Source: Methanospirillum purgamenti (lineage in GTDB: Archaea > Halobacteriota > Methanomicrobia > Methanomicrobiales > Methanospirillaceae). From it: DNA of 64,000 nucleotides. Shown piece by piece: positions 24,508 to 34,305 of this stretch. The first letter of the stretch is position 1. Each line of letters starts with the position of its first letter. The DNA lies in assembly GCF_018502485.1 (NCBI RefSeq), contig NZ_CP075546.1. One strand, 5' to 3'. The notes under the pieces were generated by a model. The model made no database searches, was not told where the DNA came from, and saw nothing but the letters and a program-made list of their open reading frames with translations. Position numbers and translations under genes: made by a program.

Positions 24508-25614
24508 ATGACTGATCAGATACTCTCCCCCCACGCAGAACAGGAACAGTACCGGGATCTCTTCAACACAACCATCGGTGAGGTCATCAATCATGTAATC
24601 CGGATAATCGGCGCCGATCCCTCACTTATTATTCCTGCAGGAAGAATTCTCCGGTACCAGAAGAAAGCAGCAAAAATCCGATTACAGCATGAGAAAGGAG
24701 GACTTTTGGTCCCACCGGTTATGATAATCAGCATCACCTCACGATGTAACCTTACCTGCAAAGGCTGCTACATGCATGCCAGAAAGGAGAATCCAAGATC
24801 AGAAATGAGCCCTGAAATGCTCACATCAATCATTGACCAGGCTGCAGAACTGGGAGTCTCCATCATCGTCATTGCCGGTGGTGAACCACTTGTCCGGGTA
24901 GTTGAAATAATCCGTATTGCCCAGACAAATCCCAATATACTCTTTCCGGTCTTTACCAATGGCCTGATGATTGATGAACAGATGGTTGACACCCTTACAT
25001 CATGCCGGAATATCGTCCCCCTGATAAGTTTTGAAGGACTTCGGGATGAGACCGATGCTCGAAGAGGGAACGGAGTCTTTGACCGGCTTCTTGCCACCTG
25101 TCATCTGCTCAAATCGCGTGGCATCTTCTTTGGCTGCTCAATCACGGCAACCAGTGCAAATTTTGAGATAGTCACCGGTGACGTATTTATCAGGCAGATG
25201 ACTGATGCCCATATCAGGGTATTTTCGTATGTCGAGTATGTTCCTATGACATCCGGATCAGAAGACCTCATCCTCACCCATGAACAGAAAAAAAACCTTC
25301 CAGGCATACTCACCCGCCTGAACCAAAAATACCCGGCACTCTTTCTTGGCTTTCCCGGAGATGAAGCATACTATGGAGGATGCCTTGCTGCAGGGCGTGG
25401 ATTTGTGCATGTTAGTCCGTCCGGAGATTTAGAGCCATGTCCGGCAGCATCATTCTCTGATGCAAACCTGACCGAAATGCCACTGAAAGAAGGATTGAAA
25501 TCACAGTTTCTTCAAAGACTGAGAGATACACCTGAAGTGCTGACAGAATCAGCGGGTGGATGTGCTCTTCATGAAAATCAGGAGTGGGTGGGGGAGATTC
25601 TTTCACAATCCTGA
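24508..25614 (+). CDS. Radical SAM protein with short C-terminal cysteine motif
   Basis: 368 residues. The cluster motif is C80-x3-C84-x2-C87 (CNLTCKGCYMHA), with the SAM-binding GGE motif in VIAGGEPLV. The C-terminus has CLAAGRGFVHVSPSGDLEPCP and a later GGCAL, resembling a reduced SPASM/twitch region that may hold a second cluster. Such enzymes modify peptides or cofactors. A good ribosome-binding site (GGAGG) precedes the ATG. No obvious precursor peptide lies next to it. It is the last gene of the ArsR-flavodoxin operon. Confidence 0.8.
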   Translation: MTDQILSPHAEQEQYRDLFNTTIGEVINHVIRIIGADPSLIIPAGRILRYQKKAAKIRLQHEKGGLLVPPVMIISITSRCNLTCKGCYMHARKENPRSEMSPEMLTSIIDQAAELGVSIIVIAGGEPLVRVVEIIRIAQTNPNILFPVFTNGLMIDEQMVDTLTSCRNIVPLISFEGLRDETDARRGNGVFDRLLATCHLLKSRGIFFGCSITATSANFEIVTGDVFIRQMTDAHIRVFSYVEYVPMTSGSEDLILTHEQKKNLPGILTRLNQKYPALFLGFPGDEAYYGGCLAAGRGFVHVSPSGDLEPCPAASFSDANLTEMPLKEGLKSQFLQRLRDTPEVLTESAGGCALHENQEWVGEILSQS

Positions 25615-25632
25615 ATCACTATACACGATGGA

Positions 25633-28041
25633 TTAAACGGTAAACCCGCTTATTCCTCCATGGATCTCTCCTGCATATCTGGCAACCGTTTCAATATGAC
25701 CGGATATCTGTTCAATTGACCGGCAGGATGAAGCACAGGCCTCAGCAGATGCCCCGGCATCCCGGGCAGTCTCAACCATCAATTCACCAATTGTTCGTGC
25801 CCGCTGATTCAGATCGGCAATCCTGTTCTCTTGTTCCTGTGACAGTACACCGGTTTCCCTGCTCATGGTTGCAATAACTTCTATTTCTCCAGCCATTTTT
25901 TCAAACAGATGCACCATTTCACAGATGGCGTAACTTCGTGACTCAATCTCACCCTGGACCTGTGAGACTTTATCCCTCACCTCTCGGAATGCATCATGCA
26001 AGGCATCAAGCGTCTGTGAAATGCTGGTTGTGGACTCTTTTGATTGAACGGCCAGGTTTTTTACTTCACTTGCAACAACTGCAAATCCCTTTCCATAACT
26101 CCCGGCATGGGCCGCCTCTATAGCTGCATTTATGGCAAGCAGATTTGTCTGGTTTGCAATATCCGTCACCACTTTTATTATCTTTTCAATACTGATCAGT
26201 TCTTCATGGATACGTGAAATTCCATTGTCGACTGAACCTGCAGCTTCTGAAATGGCATCAATTCCTTCACGGCTCTGTGTTGCGAGTATTACTCCCTGAG
26301 ATGACATTTCGTGTGTTCTGGCAGAGGTACAAGCGACCTCCTGCACCTTTTCATTCATCCCACAGAGTGCCTGCATGGCAGTATCAGCACTTACGACCAT
26401 CTGCCTGACCTCCTCCTGTACACTGACTGCTCGATCTGAAACTGCACCGGTATAACAGGCAAGGGTCTCAGCCTGCCCAGAAACCGCGGCAATCTCTCGT
26501 TTTATCCCATCAGCTTCAATGGTCAACACATCAGCGGCATTCCTGAGCACCGTGATACTATCAGATATCTGAATCCCGATATTGTCAAGTGAATTTCTTA
26601 TTGTTGTGAAATCTCCTGTAACTTCAAGTTTTGAATTCATCTTGGCAGTAAAATCTCCGGATGAATACCGGCTGCTTACCCGGTCAATCTCTCCAACAAC
26701 CGCAGAACACCATATCCCTATTGCATCCATTGACTCTCTCATACTGGCAAAATCACCCGGATATGCAATTTTCTCGTCCATCCGCGAGGAAAATTCACAC
26801 CCTGCGAAGGATTTTGCAACCCGTTTCATCTCTAGTAATGGAGTATTCAGTTTGACCAGCATTTGGTTCATTCCGGCAATCATCGCATGATAATACCCCG
26901 AGAGTCCAGAGGTATCTCCTTTCATCGTGAGATTTCCTTCCATAACTGACATGGTGAAGGATTCAACGGTTGCAACCATTAATTGCAGGCTATCTAGTGC
27001 CCCGTTCAGATTATTGATGATCCCAGTAAACGGACCTTCTGCAGGCGCTGGAATGGAAAGTGGTATCCATCCCGAATTCATCTGAGATATTCCATCCGTA
27101 AGAGCACAAAACTGCTTTTCAATCCGTTCCATTGCATTATTTATTGCCTGAATACCCGGATGTAAATCCTCCGGCCAGAGTTCGATCTCTAATCGGTGTG
27201 AAAAATTCCCTTCAGTTATTTCGGTTGCAAGCTGTTCCAGTGAAGAAGAAAGAGCAGAATTATCCGGAGTAATTGGCTTTTGCTCATTTACCGGTGGGAT
27301 AAGTTCAGTTACCGTCAAAAACAGTACCGAACGTTTAAGAATAACCACAGAACAGACCCGGACTGTAATGAGGTGTGACACCTCTAACAATATATTTTCG
27401 TGAACAAACCTGATCTCTGTGCCTGGATGGTTTTTTACTTCCTGTATTGCAGGATTTTCTGTGAGAACATCCCACTTCAGGATATTATTATTTAGAATGA
27501 TATCTGCTGGAAGAGGAATTGAAGAACCTGAAGACATTGAAAGTATGGTACCATCCATCTCGGCTAATATTTCACAGGATTCAGAAAGAGAATTCCTGAT
27601 TTTATCATATGAGTGAAATTCTGGCGGGTTATCTGGCTTTATAAAGAACACGAGCATAACTGGAAGTGATGCACCTTCAGGAACCGTAGGAAGGGCTCGA
27701 ACCTCGTAAAATCCTGCATTTTCTGGAAAGACAATCTCAGCAATCCCTGATGTCATTTTTCCTGACAATGCTGCATCCCATACCGATTCTCCAGAAATGA
27801 GGGAGATTGTCAAATTTCTAAAATGCATCCCTTCCATTGTTTCTTTCTGAAATCCTGAAAAGGAAAGGAAGGCTTCATTTGCATGTGAAATTGTCAGGGT
27901 ATGATCACAAAGGAGAAGTGGAACAGGGAATGAATCAACGTAATCATCCCAACATGAAAAAGCATATGATCCTTGAGAAATATGCTGAATAAATAAATCT
28001 GCCGCAGTGCCTTCCCTGGAAACTATGGAATTATGAATCAT
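25633..28041 (-). CDS. Soluble methyl-accepting chemotaxis-type protein with PAS domain
   Basis: 802 residues from ATG 28041, which lies inside the end of the upstream kinase gene (11-base overlap); a 38-codon extension into that gene is rejected. The N-terminal region has a PAS-like domain (LLCDHTLTISHANEAFLSFSGF), the middle has HAMP-like repeated helical segments, and the C-terminal ~250 residues are the receptor signalling hairpin (LAINAAIEAAHAGSYGKGF then AVVASEVKNLA). No membrane segment exists, so it signals in the cytoplasm, presumably to CheA/CheW encoded elsewhere. It is the last gene of a four-gene signalling operon. Confidence 0.9.
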   Translation of the reverse strand: MIHNSIVSREGTAADLFIQHISQGSYAFSCWDDYVDSFPVPLLLCDHTLTISHANEAFLSFSGFQKETMEGMHFRNLTISLISGESVWDAALSGKMTSGIAEIVFPENAGFYEVRALPTVPEGASLPVMLVFFIKPDNPPEFHSYDKIRNSLSESCEILAEMDGTILSMSSGSSIPLPADIILNNNILKWDVLTENPAIQEVKNHPGTEIRFVHENILLEVSHLITVRVCSVVILKRSVLFLTVTELIPPVNEQKPITPDNSALSSSLEQLATEITEGNFSHRLEIELWPEDLHPGIQAINNAMERIEKQFCALTDGISQMNSGWIPLSIPAPAEGPFTGIINNLNGALDSLQLMVATVESFTMSVMEGNLTMKGDTSGLSGYYHAMIAGMNQMLVKLNTPLLEMKRVAKSFAGCEFSSRMDEKIAYPGDFASMRESMDAIGIWCSAVVGEIDRVSSRYSSGDFTAKMNSKLEVTGDFTTIRNSLDNIGIQISDSITVLRNAADVLTIEADGIKREIAAVSGQAETLACYTGAVSDRAVSVQEEVRQMVVSADTAMQALCGMNEKVQEVACTSARTHEMSSQGVILATQSREGIDAISEAAGSVDNGISRIHEELISIEKIIKVVTDIANQTNLLAINAAIEAAHAGSYGKGFAVVASEVKNLAVQSKESTTSISQTLDALHDAFREVRDKVSQVQGEIESRSYAICEMVHLFEKMAGEIEVIATMSRETGVLSQEQENRIADLNQRARTIGELMVETARDAGASAEACASSCRSIEQISGHIETVARYAGEIHGGISGFTV

Positions 28042-29692
28042 CGGGATGCACCCGCATTGCAAAAGAAGTGGGAATAGAGTCCAACAGTTCTTCCCCTTTA
28101 TAAAATCGGTAACATCGCTTTGGAACCGTGATCTCAAACCTGGCCCCGTTTCCATATCTGCCGGTTTCTGTAATACTCATACCAGTCAGTGCTAGAATTT
28201 CCCTTGTGTAAAAAAGGCCAAGTCCTGAGTTTCTTCCAACTCCCCGCTCGAATATAAGACTTTTTTTTGTATCCGGAATGCCCACTCCGTCGTCTTCGAT
28301 AATAAGGAGACCAGAATCAATTTGTTCTATAAACCTAATTTGAATGGTTGATACCCGGCATCCATGCATCAAAGCATTTTCAACAAGATTTATGATGATC
28401 TTTCCAAACATTGGATCAGTGTATATCTCAAGTGTCCCGGTTGAATGTAGGATAGAAACATTTCCAAATCCATGGGAAAGAGTGATATTTTCAATAATAC
28501 GATGAATCGAGAGCCATTGTGGTTTTTGTATCCCAATCTTCTGGTATACATCAGAAAACATCAGATGTTCCTGAATATTGTTCAGGGAATTGCCAATCTC
28601 AATAACATCTTCTCTGATATCCGGATATTTATTGGCTAATTCAAGCAGGTTTTCGTAATGAAATGACTGGACGGTCAGTTCGTTCCGAATATCATGTCTT
28701 GTGATGGTATTGAGGATATCGAGTTTTTTATTAGTCCCTATAAGGGCTTCCATTGCATTATGCTCTTCTTTCAAAGAAAAATGGTATAATGCATATGATA
28801 TTTCACGGGAAATGTCAATTAGCATGGCCTGTTCATCAGGGTCGCAGGAATATGCCGGATCAAGGGTAACTGAAACTATTCCATATATTGTTCCTCCGTG
28901 TTCAAGCGGCATGGTGAGTGTATGTGATTCATGATGACCAGAATATAATGGGCATGAATGACAGGTATCATCCGGGGCACAAATAACCGGACGCCCTTTA
29001 GAATGAAGAGCCTTTCTATAACATGATGTCCGCTGGCCGGTCTTCAGGTATGAGACAAATCGTTCGATCTGTTCTTCAAGCCCTGCATGATATACTCCGC
29101 GTACTTCACCAGATCGATCAAGCAATACGATCCGCATATTCTGATACCCGGGCTCTGAAGTAATTCTCGTGCAAAGCCGGCTGAAAACTTCCCGAGTATC
29201 CTCATTTCCAAAAACAGCATCTCCGACTTCCCGAAGAACCTGAAAAATTCTAGATAGATGTCTTACTTTTTGTTGATCCCGGTATTGTCTGCAGGCTTTT
29301 AGAATCTTATCTGACAGTTCAGCAAATTGTGATTTTGGATCTCCACCTTTCTGAACATAAAATGTGGCCCCGGAATTCATTGCAGAAATAACAACACTTT
29401 CTCTTCCCCGGCCGGTAAAAAGAATAAACGGGGTGTCACAGTTGTGTCCCCGGATAGTCTGAAGAAATTCAATACCTGTCATGTCAGGCATCTCATAATC
29501 AGAAATAAACACATCAACCGATTCACGAAGGAGATACTCAAATGCTTCCTGAACAGATGAACATGAATTAACCCTGATCTGACCGGAGTGTTCAAGAAAA
29601 ATCTTTGTAATGGCTAGTATGTTTGGATCATCGTCAACATGTAGCACTTGAATCGGCTGATAATGGTACAGGGGTTGCTGATATTCACTCAT
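28031..29692 (-). CDS. Receiver-GAF-histidine kinase hybrid
   Basis: 553 residues. The N-terminal receiver has the acidic pocket D20-D22 and phospho-acceptor D65 (ISDYEMPDMTG). A GAF-like middle (VREVGDAVFGNEDTREVFSRL, with cysteines including CHSCPLY) follows. The kinase part has the methanogen-style H-box (ITRHDIRNELTV) and HATPase boxes (IDSGLLIIEDDGVGIP and GLGLFYTREIL). It is cytoplasmic. An ATGA overlap joins it to the small gene upstream, and its end overlaps the receptor gene. The receiver at the front suggests it is itself a phosphorylation target. Confidence 0.9.
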   Translation of the reverse strand: MSEYQQPLYHYQPIQVLHVDDDPNILAITKIFLEHSGQIRVNSCSSVQEAFEYLLRESVDVFISDYEMPDMTGIEFLQTIRGHNCDTPFILFTGRGRESVVISAMNSGATFYVQKGGDPKSQFAELSDKILKACRQYRDQQKVRHLSRIFQVLREVGDAVFGNEDTREVFSRLCTRITSEPGYQNMRIVLLDRSGEVRGVYHAGLEEQIERFVSYLKTGQRTSCYRKALHSKGRPVICAPDDTCHSCPLYSGHHESHTLTMPLEHGGTIYGIVSVTLDPAYSCDPDEQAMLIDISREISYALYHFSLKEEHNAMEALIGTNKKLDILNTITRHDIRNELTVQSFHYENLLELANKYPDIREDVIEIGNSLNNIQEHLMFSDVYQKIGIQKPQWLSIHRIIENITLSHGFGNVSILHSTGTLEIYTDPMFGKIIINLVENALMHGCRVSTIQIRFIEQIDSGLLIIEDDGVGIPDTKKSLIFERGVGRNSGLGLFYTREILALTGMSITETGRYGNGARFEITVPKRCYRFYKGEELLDSIPTSFAMRVHPDDS

Positions 29693-29919
29693 GCCAGCCT
29701 CCCGATTTTATCAGCAAGTTCCTGTGCAAGATCCTGTTCTATAAACATGGATGATGCAAGAGCTACCCATTTTGCAAGTTCTATGCAATGTTCCGGTCCG
29801 ATGTCTGAAAAGTTCAATCCGTTCAGATGAAATTTGGTCTGACGTTCCAGGAGGGTGATTGCTGCAGGCCCAAGATACTCAACAGACATCTCAAGCACTA
29901 CATCAGAGGTTTTACTCAT
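29689..29919 (-). CDS. Small helical protein in the signalling operon
   Basis: 76 residues, preceded by a strong AGGGGGA ribosome-binding site and joined to the kinase gene by an ATGA overlap. Sequence features: EYLGPAAITLLERQTKFHLNGLNF and a C-terminal helix ending in ELADKIGRLA. There are no membrane segments or known motifs. Its place between the sensor and the kinase suggests an adaptor or regulatory role. The family is not recognised. Confidence 0.7.
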   Translation of the reverse strand: MSKTSDVVLEMSVEYLGPAAITLLERQTKFHLNGLNFSDIGPEHCIELAKWVALASSMFIEQDLAQELADKIGRLA

Positions 29920-29941
29920 AAAAAATCCCCCTTATACCTGA

Positions 29942-30757
29942 TTACTCATGCTGGTAATCCTGGTGCATCAGGATCTTCAGACTGGTAATCATCCGTTTGA
30001 ATGAGGAGGCAAGTTCACCAATTTCGTCATTTCTTTGAATAAAAATTGACACATTCGTATCTCCCCTGCTAATCTTATTTGCCGATTCTATCAGCATGTG
30101 GATGTCACGAATCATGGTTCGGGAGAATATGGCTATGATGAGTCCGGCACAGAGAATGCCAAGGAATAGAATAAGATAAATTGTCTGGCCAACAAAGTCC
30201 ATCCGGTCCTGTACGACTGCTGCATGCATATCCACCCCAACTATACCAATGACCTCTCCCTTTGCATTCTTAATCGGTGCATACCCGGCAAGAACCGTCC
30301 CCCAGGGCCTTTCAACAAAGTCTTTTTCAACAGATGGTCCGGTAAATGCTGATGTCATGGCAGTTGTCGGATTTGAGACCGGAGTGCCTATCTTCACATC
30401 TCGCTTTCCGATATTGTATCCACTGTCTATGACATATTCCATCCCGCCATTTTGCTTTCTGACGGTGAATATCTTGATAATTTCATGATCTGCCTGGGAC
30501 ATATGGGCTAACTGTTCAGCATTCATCAGGTAGAGGATTTCAGCTTCCATTCCTGGTTTTAATTTAGCGATTTCATCTCCGTTCAGGTCTGCTGCAGTAA
30601 TAGCGGCTAGAGCCACCAGTTCCTGCTGAGTTGATTCCTGAATTTTTTCCGTTGATGCACCGACGGTGAACAAAAATGTAAGTCCGGTAATAAGGATTAC
30701 CAGGATAACAAAACCGGCGGTAAGTTTTGTCATGATTGAGTGCAGCATGGATGCCAT
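29942..30757 (-). CDS. Membrane sensor with Cache and HAMP domains but no output domain
   Basis: 271 residues. The first membrane segment (FVILVILITGLTFLFTV) is followed by an extracytoplasmic Cache-type domain (VAGYAPIKN-like segment before GEVIGIVGVDM), a second membrane segment (TIYLILFLGILCAGLIIAIF) and a HAMP domain (IESANKISRGDTNVSI, then NDEIGELASSFKRM). It ends right after HAMP, so it has no kinase or receptor module of its own. It probably passes signals to proteins of the same operon. GGAGAG precedes the ATG. Confidence 0.85.
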   Translation of the reverse strand: MASMLHSIMTKLTAGFVILVILITGLTFLFTVGASTEKIQESTQQELVALAAITAADLNGDEIAKLKPGMEAEILYLMNAEQLAHMSQADHEIIKIFTVRKQNGGMEYVIDSGYNIGKRDVKIGTPVSNPTTAMTSAFTGPSVEKDFVERPWGTVLAGYAPIKNAKGEVIGIVGVDMHAAVVQDRMDFVGQTIYLILFLGILCAGLIIAIFSRTMIRDIHMLIESANKISRGDTNVSIFIQRNDEIGELASSFKRMITSLKILMHQDYQHE

Positions 30758-30998
30758 TGAATAAATCTCTCCAAAATGTTCCTAATCACCGACCAGAAGA
30801 CATCTGGTCAGAAACGGAATGTATACACATGAAATCCCTCGCCGGTTCGATAATGATTGGGCATAGAGGATATTGTCAGAAATAGTGAGAATAGGGAACT
30901 ATAGAGATATCATACCTCTCATGACTCACCATACTCCTCCGTATTCTCTATCGAAAAACGGAATATTCCCGGGATGACAATGGGTGTCGGGAATTATC

Positions 30999-31838
30999 AT
31001 GTCTCATACGATGAAAACTCCGGTTCTCCGGTTTGCAGGAATCATGCTCCTGCTCTGTGCTGTCTTTTTTGCTACTGCTCCCGTTATGGCAGAAGAGACG
31101 ACTTTAAGTATCTCTGGTTCAACCACCGTTCTCCCGATCGCCTCTGCATGTGCAGAAGCATTCATGGACACTCATCCTGACGTTGATGTTCAAGTCAGTG
31201 GCGGCGGATCTGGTGCCGGTATCAAGGCAATGGGCGAAGGAGTTGTCAGCCTTGCAATGGCATCCCGTGAACTGAAAGATGAAGAAAAGACTGCATACCC
31301 GGATCTTCAGACCGTTCCAGTCGCAAAGGATGGTATTGCAGTTATTGTAAATCCAGAAAACCAGGCCACTGCATTAACGCTCTCAGAGATTAAAGACATC
31401 TACACTGGAACCGTCACCGGATGGCAGGATGTTGGCGGAGAAACAGAAAAGATTGAGATCGTCGGACGTGACAGTGCATCCGGGACCAGAGAGTTCTTCT
31501 TTGAAAAAGTCCTGAAAAAAGAAGATTTTACCAAGTTCATGCTTGAAAAGAACTCCAATGGTGCAGTCCAGCAGTATGTCTCCCAGACCCCGACCGCAAT
31601 TGGATATGTTGGTATGGGTTTTGAAGAAGGCGTAAAAGTCATAGAGATCAAGGGCGATGATGGAAAGAACTCAAAGCCATCTGTTGAGACTGTAAAGTCT
31701 GGTGCATACCCGCTCTCCCGTGAATTATACTTTGTTACCGCCGGTGAGCCGGAAGATCTTGCAAAAGAGTTCCTTGACTTTGTCCTGAGTGCTGAAGGAC
31801 AGAAGATTGTTGAAGAACAAGGTTTTGTAAGCCTGTAA
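30999..31838 (+). CDS. pstS: Phosphate ABC transporter substrate-binding protein
   Basis: About 279 residues. A signal peptide (FAGIMLLLCAVFFATAPVMA) is followed by the PstS signature SISGSTTVLPIASACAEAF and GGGSGAGIKAMGEG, with later phosphate-contact region RDSASGTREFFFE. It binds phosphate outside the membrane for the PstCAB importer, whose genes are not in this window. The start is uncertain: ATG 30999 or 31011; a GTG at 30984 is also open. A perfect 7-bp hairpin follows the stop. Confidence 0.9.
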   Translation: MSHTMKTPVLRFAGIMLLLCAVFFATAPVMAEETTLSISGSTTVLPIASACAEAFMDTHPDVDVQVSGGGSGAGIKAMGEGVVSLAMASRELKDEEKTAYPDLQTVPVAKDGIAVIVNPENQATALTLSEIKDIYTGTVTGWQDVGGETEKIEIVGRDSASGTREFFFEKVLKKEDFTKFMLEKNSNGAVQQYVSQTPTAIGYVGMGFEEGVKVIEIKGDDGKNSKPSVETVKSGAYPLSRELYFVTAGEPEDLAKEFLDFVLSAEGQKIVEEQGFVSL

Positions 31839-31867
31839 GAGAATCATATCGGACCGTACAATCCGTT

Positions 31868-31886
31868 GGAGAGAATAAATCTCTCC
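31868..31886 (+). terminator. Hairpin after pstS
   Basis: GGAGAGA/TCTCTCC stem with a five-base loop (ATAAA), 29 bases past the stop and followed by pyrimidine-rich sequence. It likely ends the pstS transcript. Confidence 0.65.
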
Positions 31887-32025
31887 ATTTCTGCTCTTCT
31901 ATTCTTTAACCTGTATTGATTGTTCCATCAACAAACTGGATTAACCTCATCACAATTATATAAAATAATTGTCTTATTGATTACATTTAAAAAAATGAGA
32001 GAACCAGGAAATCCCGGCTTTTCGC

Positions 32026-33978
32026 CTACTTAATCATAACCGTCCCACCATCTACCGCTACATAGAGGACACCATTCTGAACAGAAATCGCTGCAGGTTG
32101 ATCTAATCCAGTCTTTAAAGGAGTAACTTTACCATTGAGATCTACCATTGCAACGGTATCGTCATAACTGACATATATTTTCTGATCTTCAATAGTCATC
32201 CCTTTGATGGGCTTTCCTAAATCCACTAAATTGCTTGAAACACCACCTCGAGATATCTTTTTAATAAGAGAACCTTTGTCATTCACAACAAACATATCTC
32301 CTGATTGGGTAACAACCAGATGTTTTGGATTTGGAAATCCGGAGGGGATATTTGTTATACTTCCAGTTTTGGTAATTTTATAGATATTCCCATCATATCC
32401 TCCGGCAACATACAACGTATCATCAGCATCGCAACCCATCGCTTGAGGGCTCCATATACCTGATGCTATCACCGTTTTTGTCCCGTCAGGGGTTATTTTC
32501 TGAATAGTTCCATCAAATGAACCTACATAGAGGTTTCCTCTACTGTCAAATACCGGGGAGCGTGGCCGATCAATACCACTGGTAACTACCTTTTCAGTCC
32601 CATCTGCACCGATTACTCCAATAGTTCCCTTTGTATAGTCTACAAAGTATACATCTCCTGCATTATTGACGGTGAATGAACCAAGATTATTGCTCGTTAT
32701 CTGTGCCACGCTGTTATATGATGGAATATCACCCGTACTGGAAGGACTTATACGAACATTTTGAGATGCAATTTCCGTGTCTGTCGCAAATATTACTTCC
32801 ATTATAATGGTGTAGGTTCCATAATCCGAGTATAGTCTGTTATGTGGATCAGACGGCGAACCTAATCCAATATTATACATATCTTCAAATCCATCTCCAT
32901 ATTTCCACCGTATTGCCTGAGCATGGGGGCAGGGAACAATTGGTGTTAAAATAACTTCTTTTGGATTAGCAGAGTTAATGGCAACAGAAAATGATACTGG
33001 ACAACTGGTTTGTGGAGTATCCCATCCCTCTACCGTTGCACTGATTGTATCCTTTCCTCCATCTTTACAGGTAACCGTAAGAGTAGCCGTATATTTCCCA
33101 GGTTTAGAGTACACCCATGTGGGATCCTGGGCAAATGATACTCCTCCATCACCAAAATTCCAATGCCATGCTATAGGATCAGAGTAGGAACAATCCTTAA
33201 ATTGTATCGTCAAAGGAACTGTGCCTGATGCTATGTCACCCCTACGTTCAGGTGCTATAGCGGAGAAACATGCCGTGCAAGAAGAATCAGTTGATATCTG
33301 ACATCCTTTGGCATCAACTATCACTCCTGTTGGTGTGTTCGGACATGTGTCATCATCATCAGCAATCCCATCCTCATCTGAATCAGGTCTCTGTTCACTC
33401 CCAATAGCTCCTACTGCATCAATATCTGCTCCATAGTATAACTCTTTCCCGATTTCGCTCGGATTTTGAGGAGAATATGATGTAGGATCAGTAAGCCGCA
33501 CATAACTAAATTTATCTCCAGAATTCACCTTTCCATAAATGTCCACTCCGGTTGGCTGACCTGATATGACCCCAAGGTCAATCCATTCAATTCCGTCTTT
33601 GCTGATTTCAACTTTGAATGGTTCCACTGCAGGCCCATATTCATAAATATAGATGTCGAGTCCTTCTCCATCAATAAGGAAATTATTAGTGAATTTAAGG
33701 ATGATACTCCCACCCTTGCCTAATGTGACATCACCTTTCGCTCCGATTATTGATGGACCTACCTCTCCATTGGGTGGGCCAATAACCGCAGATCCATCAC
33801 TCTCTCCGGATTCACTCCCTGGAGTAAAATCAATCACGATGTCTGCAAACGATATATCCCCCAAAGGGAACGTAACACCAGAATACGTTACAGATTCACC
33901 CATTGCTAAGGGAGATGTTCCCCCCAGTACGAAAAAAACAGTTAAAAAAATTTTTATAAATACAATGGTTTTTTCCAT
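32026..33978 (-). CDS. Secreted surface protein with PKD domains and a beta-propeller
   Basis: 650 residues. The signal peptide is at 1-26 (KIFLTVFFVLGGTSPLAMG). The next ~170 residues are beta-rich. Then comes a short acidic calcium-binding type-3 repeat (PDSDEDGIADDDDTCPNTPTG), two PKD-like domains (WHWNFGDGGVSFAQDPTW and IRWKYGDGFEDM), and a C-terminal six- or seven-bladed propeller of NHL/SMP-30 type (GNLYVGSFDGTIQKITPDG). A very strong ribosome-binding site (GGAGGGAAGGAT) sets the ATG. No C-terminal anchor is seen, so it may be released or held by the sheath. Confidence 0.85.
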   Translation of the reverse strand: MEKTIVFIKIFLTVFFVLGGTSPLAMGESVTYSGVTFPLGDISFADIVIDFTPGSESGESDGSAVIGPPNGEVGPSIIGAKGDVTLGKGGSIILKFTNNFLIDGEGLDIYIYEYGPAVEPFKVEISKDGIEWIDLGVISGQPTGVDIYGKVNSGDKFSYVRLTDPTSYSPQNPSEIGKELYYGADIDAVGAIGSEQRPDSDEDGIADDDDTCPNTPTGVIVDAKGCQISTDSSCTACFSAIAPERRGDIASGTVPLTIQFKDCSYSDPIAWHWNFGDGGVSFAQDPTWVYSKPGKYTATLTVTCKDGGKDTISATVEGWDTPQTSCPVSFSVAINSANPKEVILTPIVPCPHAQAIRWKYGDGFEDMYNIGLGSPSDPHNRLYSDYGTYTIIMEVIFATDTEIASQNVRISPSSTGDIPSYNSVAQITSNNLGSFTVNNAGDVYFVDYTKGTIGVIGADGTEKVVTSGIDRPRSPVFDSRGNLYVGSFDGTIQKITPDGTKTVIASGIWSPQAMGCDADDTLYVAGGYDGNIYKITKTGSITNIPSGFPNPKHLVVTQSGDMFVVNDKGSLIKKISRGGVSSNLVDLGKPIKGMTIEDQKIYVSYDDTVAMVDLNGKVTPLKTGLDQPAAISVQNGVLYVAVDGGTVMIK

Positions 33979-34002
33979 ATCCTTCCCTCCATTATATAAT
34001 TG

Positions 34003-34305
34003 ATAAGGAGGATTAGGAGATCATTTCAATGAGGTATTGCCTATTCCCCCTTGGTTTGGGTTTCATTATTTCCATAACCTGAAATGAGTAGGGTATAACA
34101 AAACCTGAACCCTCAATAGATCCCCAACTACCTTAAAACTTTACACCAATAAAAAAACTTTCAGTTTAAAAATTTATTTTATCACCAAAATTCTCTTAAA
34201 ATGGCAATTCGATTATAAAACTTGGAAAACCTTTTTTTCTATTCCACAAACCGTTTGTCAGTGTACGAAAAAAATAAATCAAAAAAGGTGAGAATCCCTA
34301 GCAGC
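34003..34305. other. Intergenic region upstream of the PKD-propeller gene
   Basis: About 300 bases, AT-rich, with poly-A/T runs near 34145-34240 that may include the promoter for the gene at 32026 and a terminator for the small gene at 34306. No further gene is seen. Confidence 0.4.

Noticed and set aside
30870..30960. Long inverted words (GAGAATA...TATTCTC) upstream of pstS as a riboswitch or phosphate operator
   Set aside because: The arms are short and about 60 bases apart. Without conservation data this could easily be chance.
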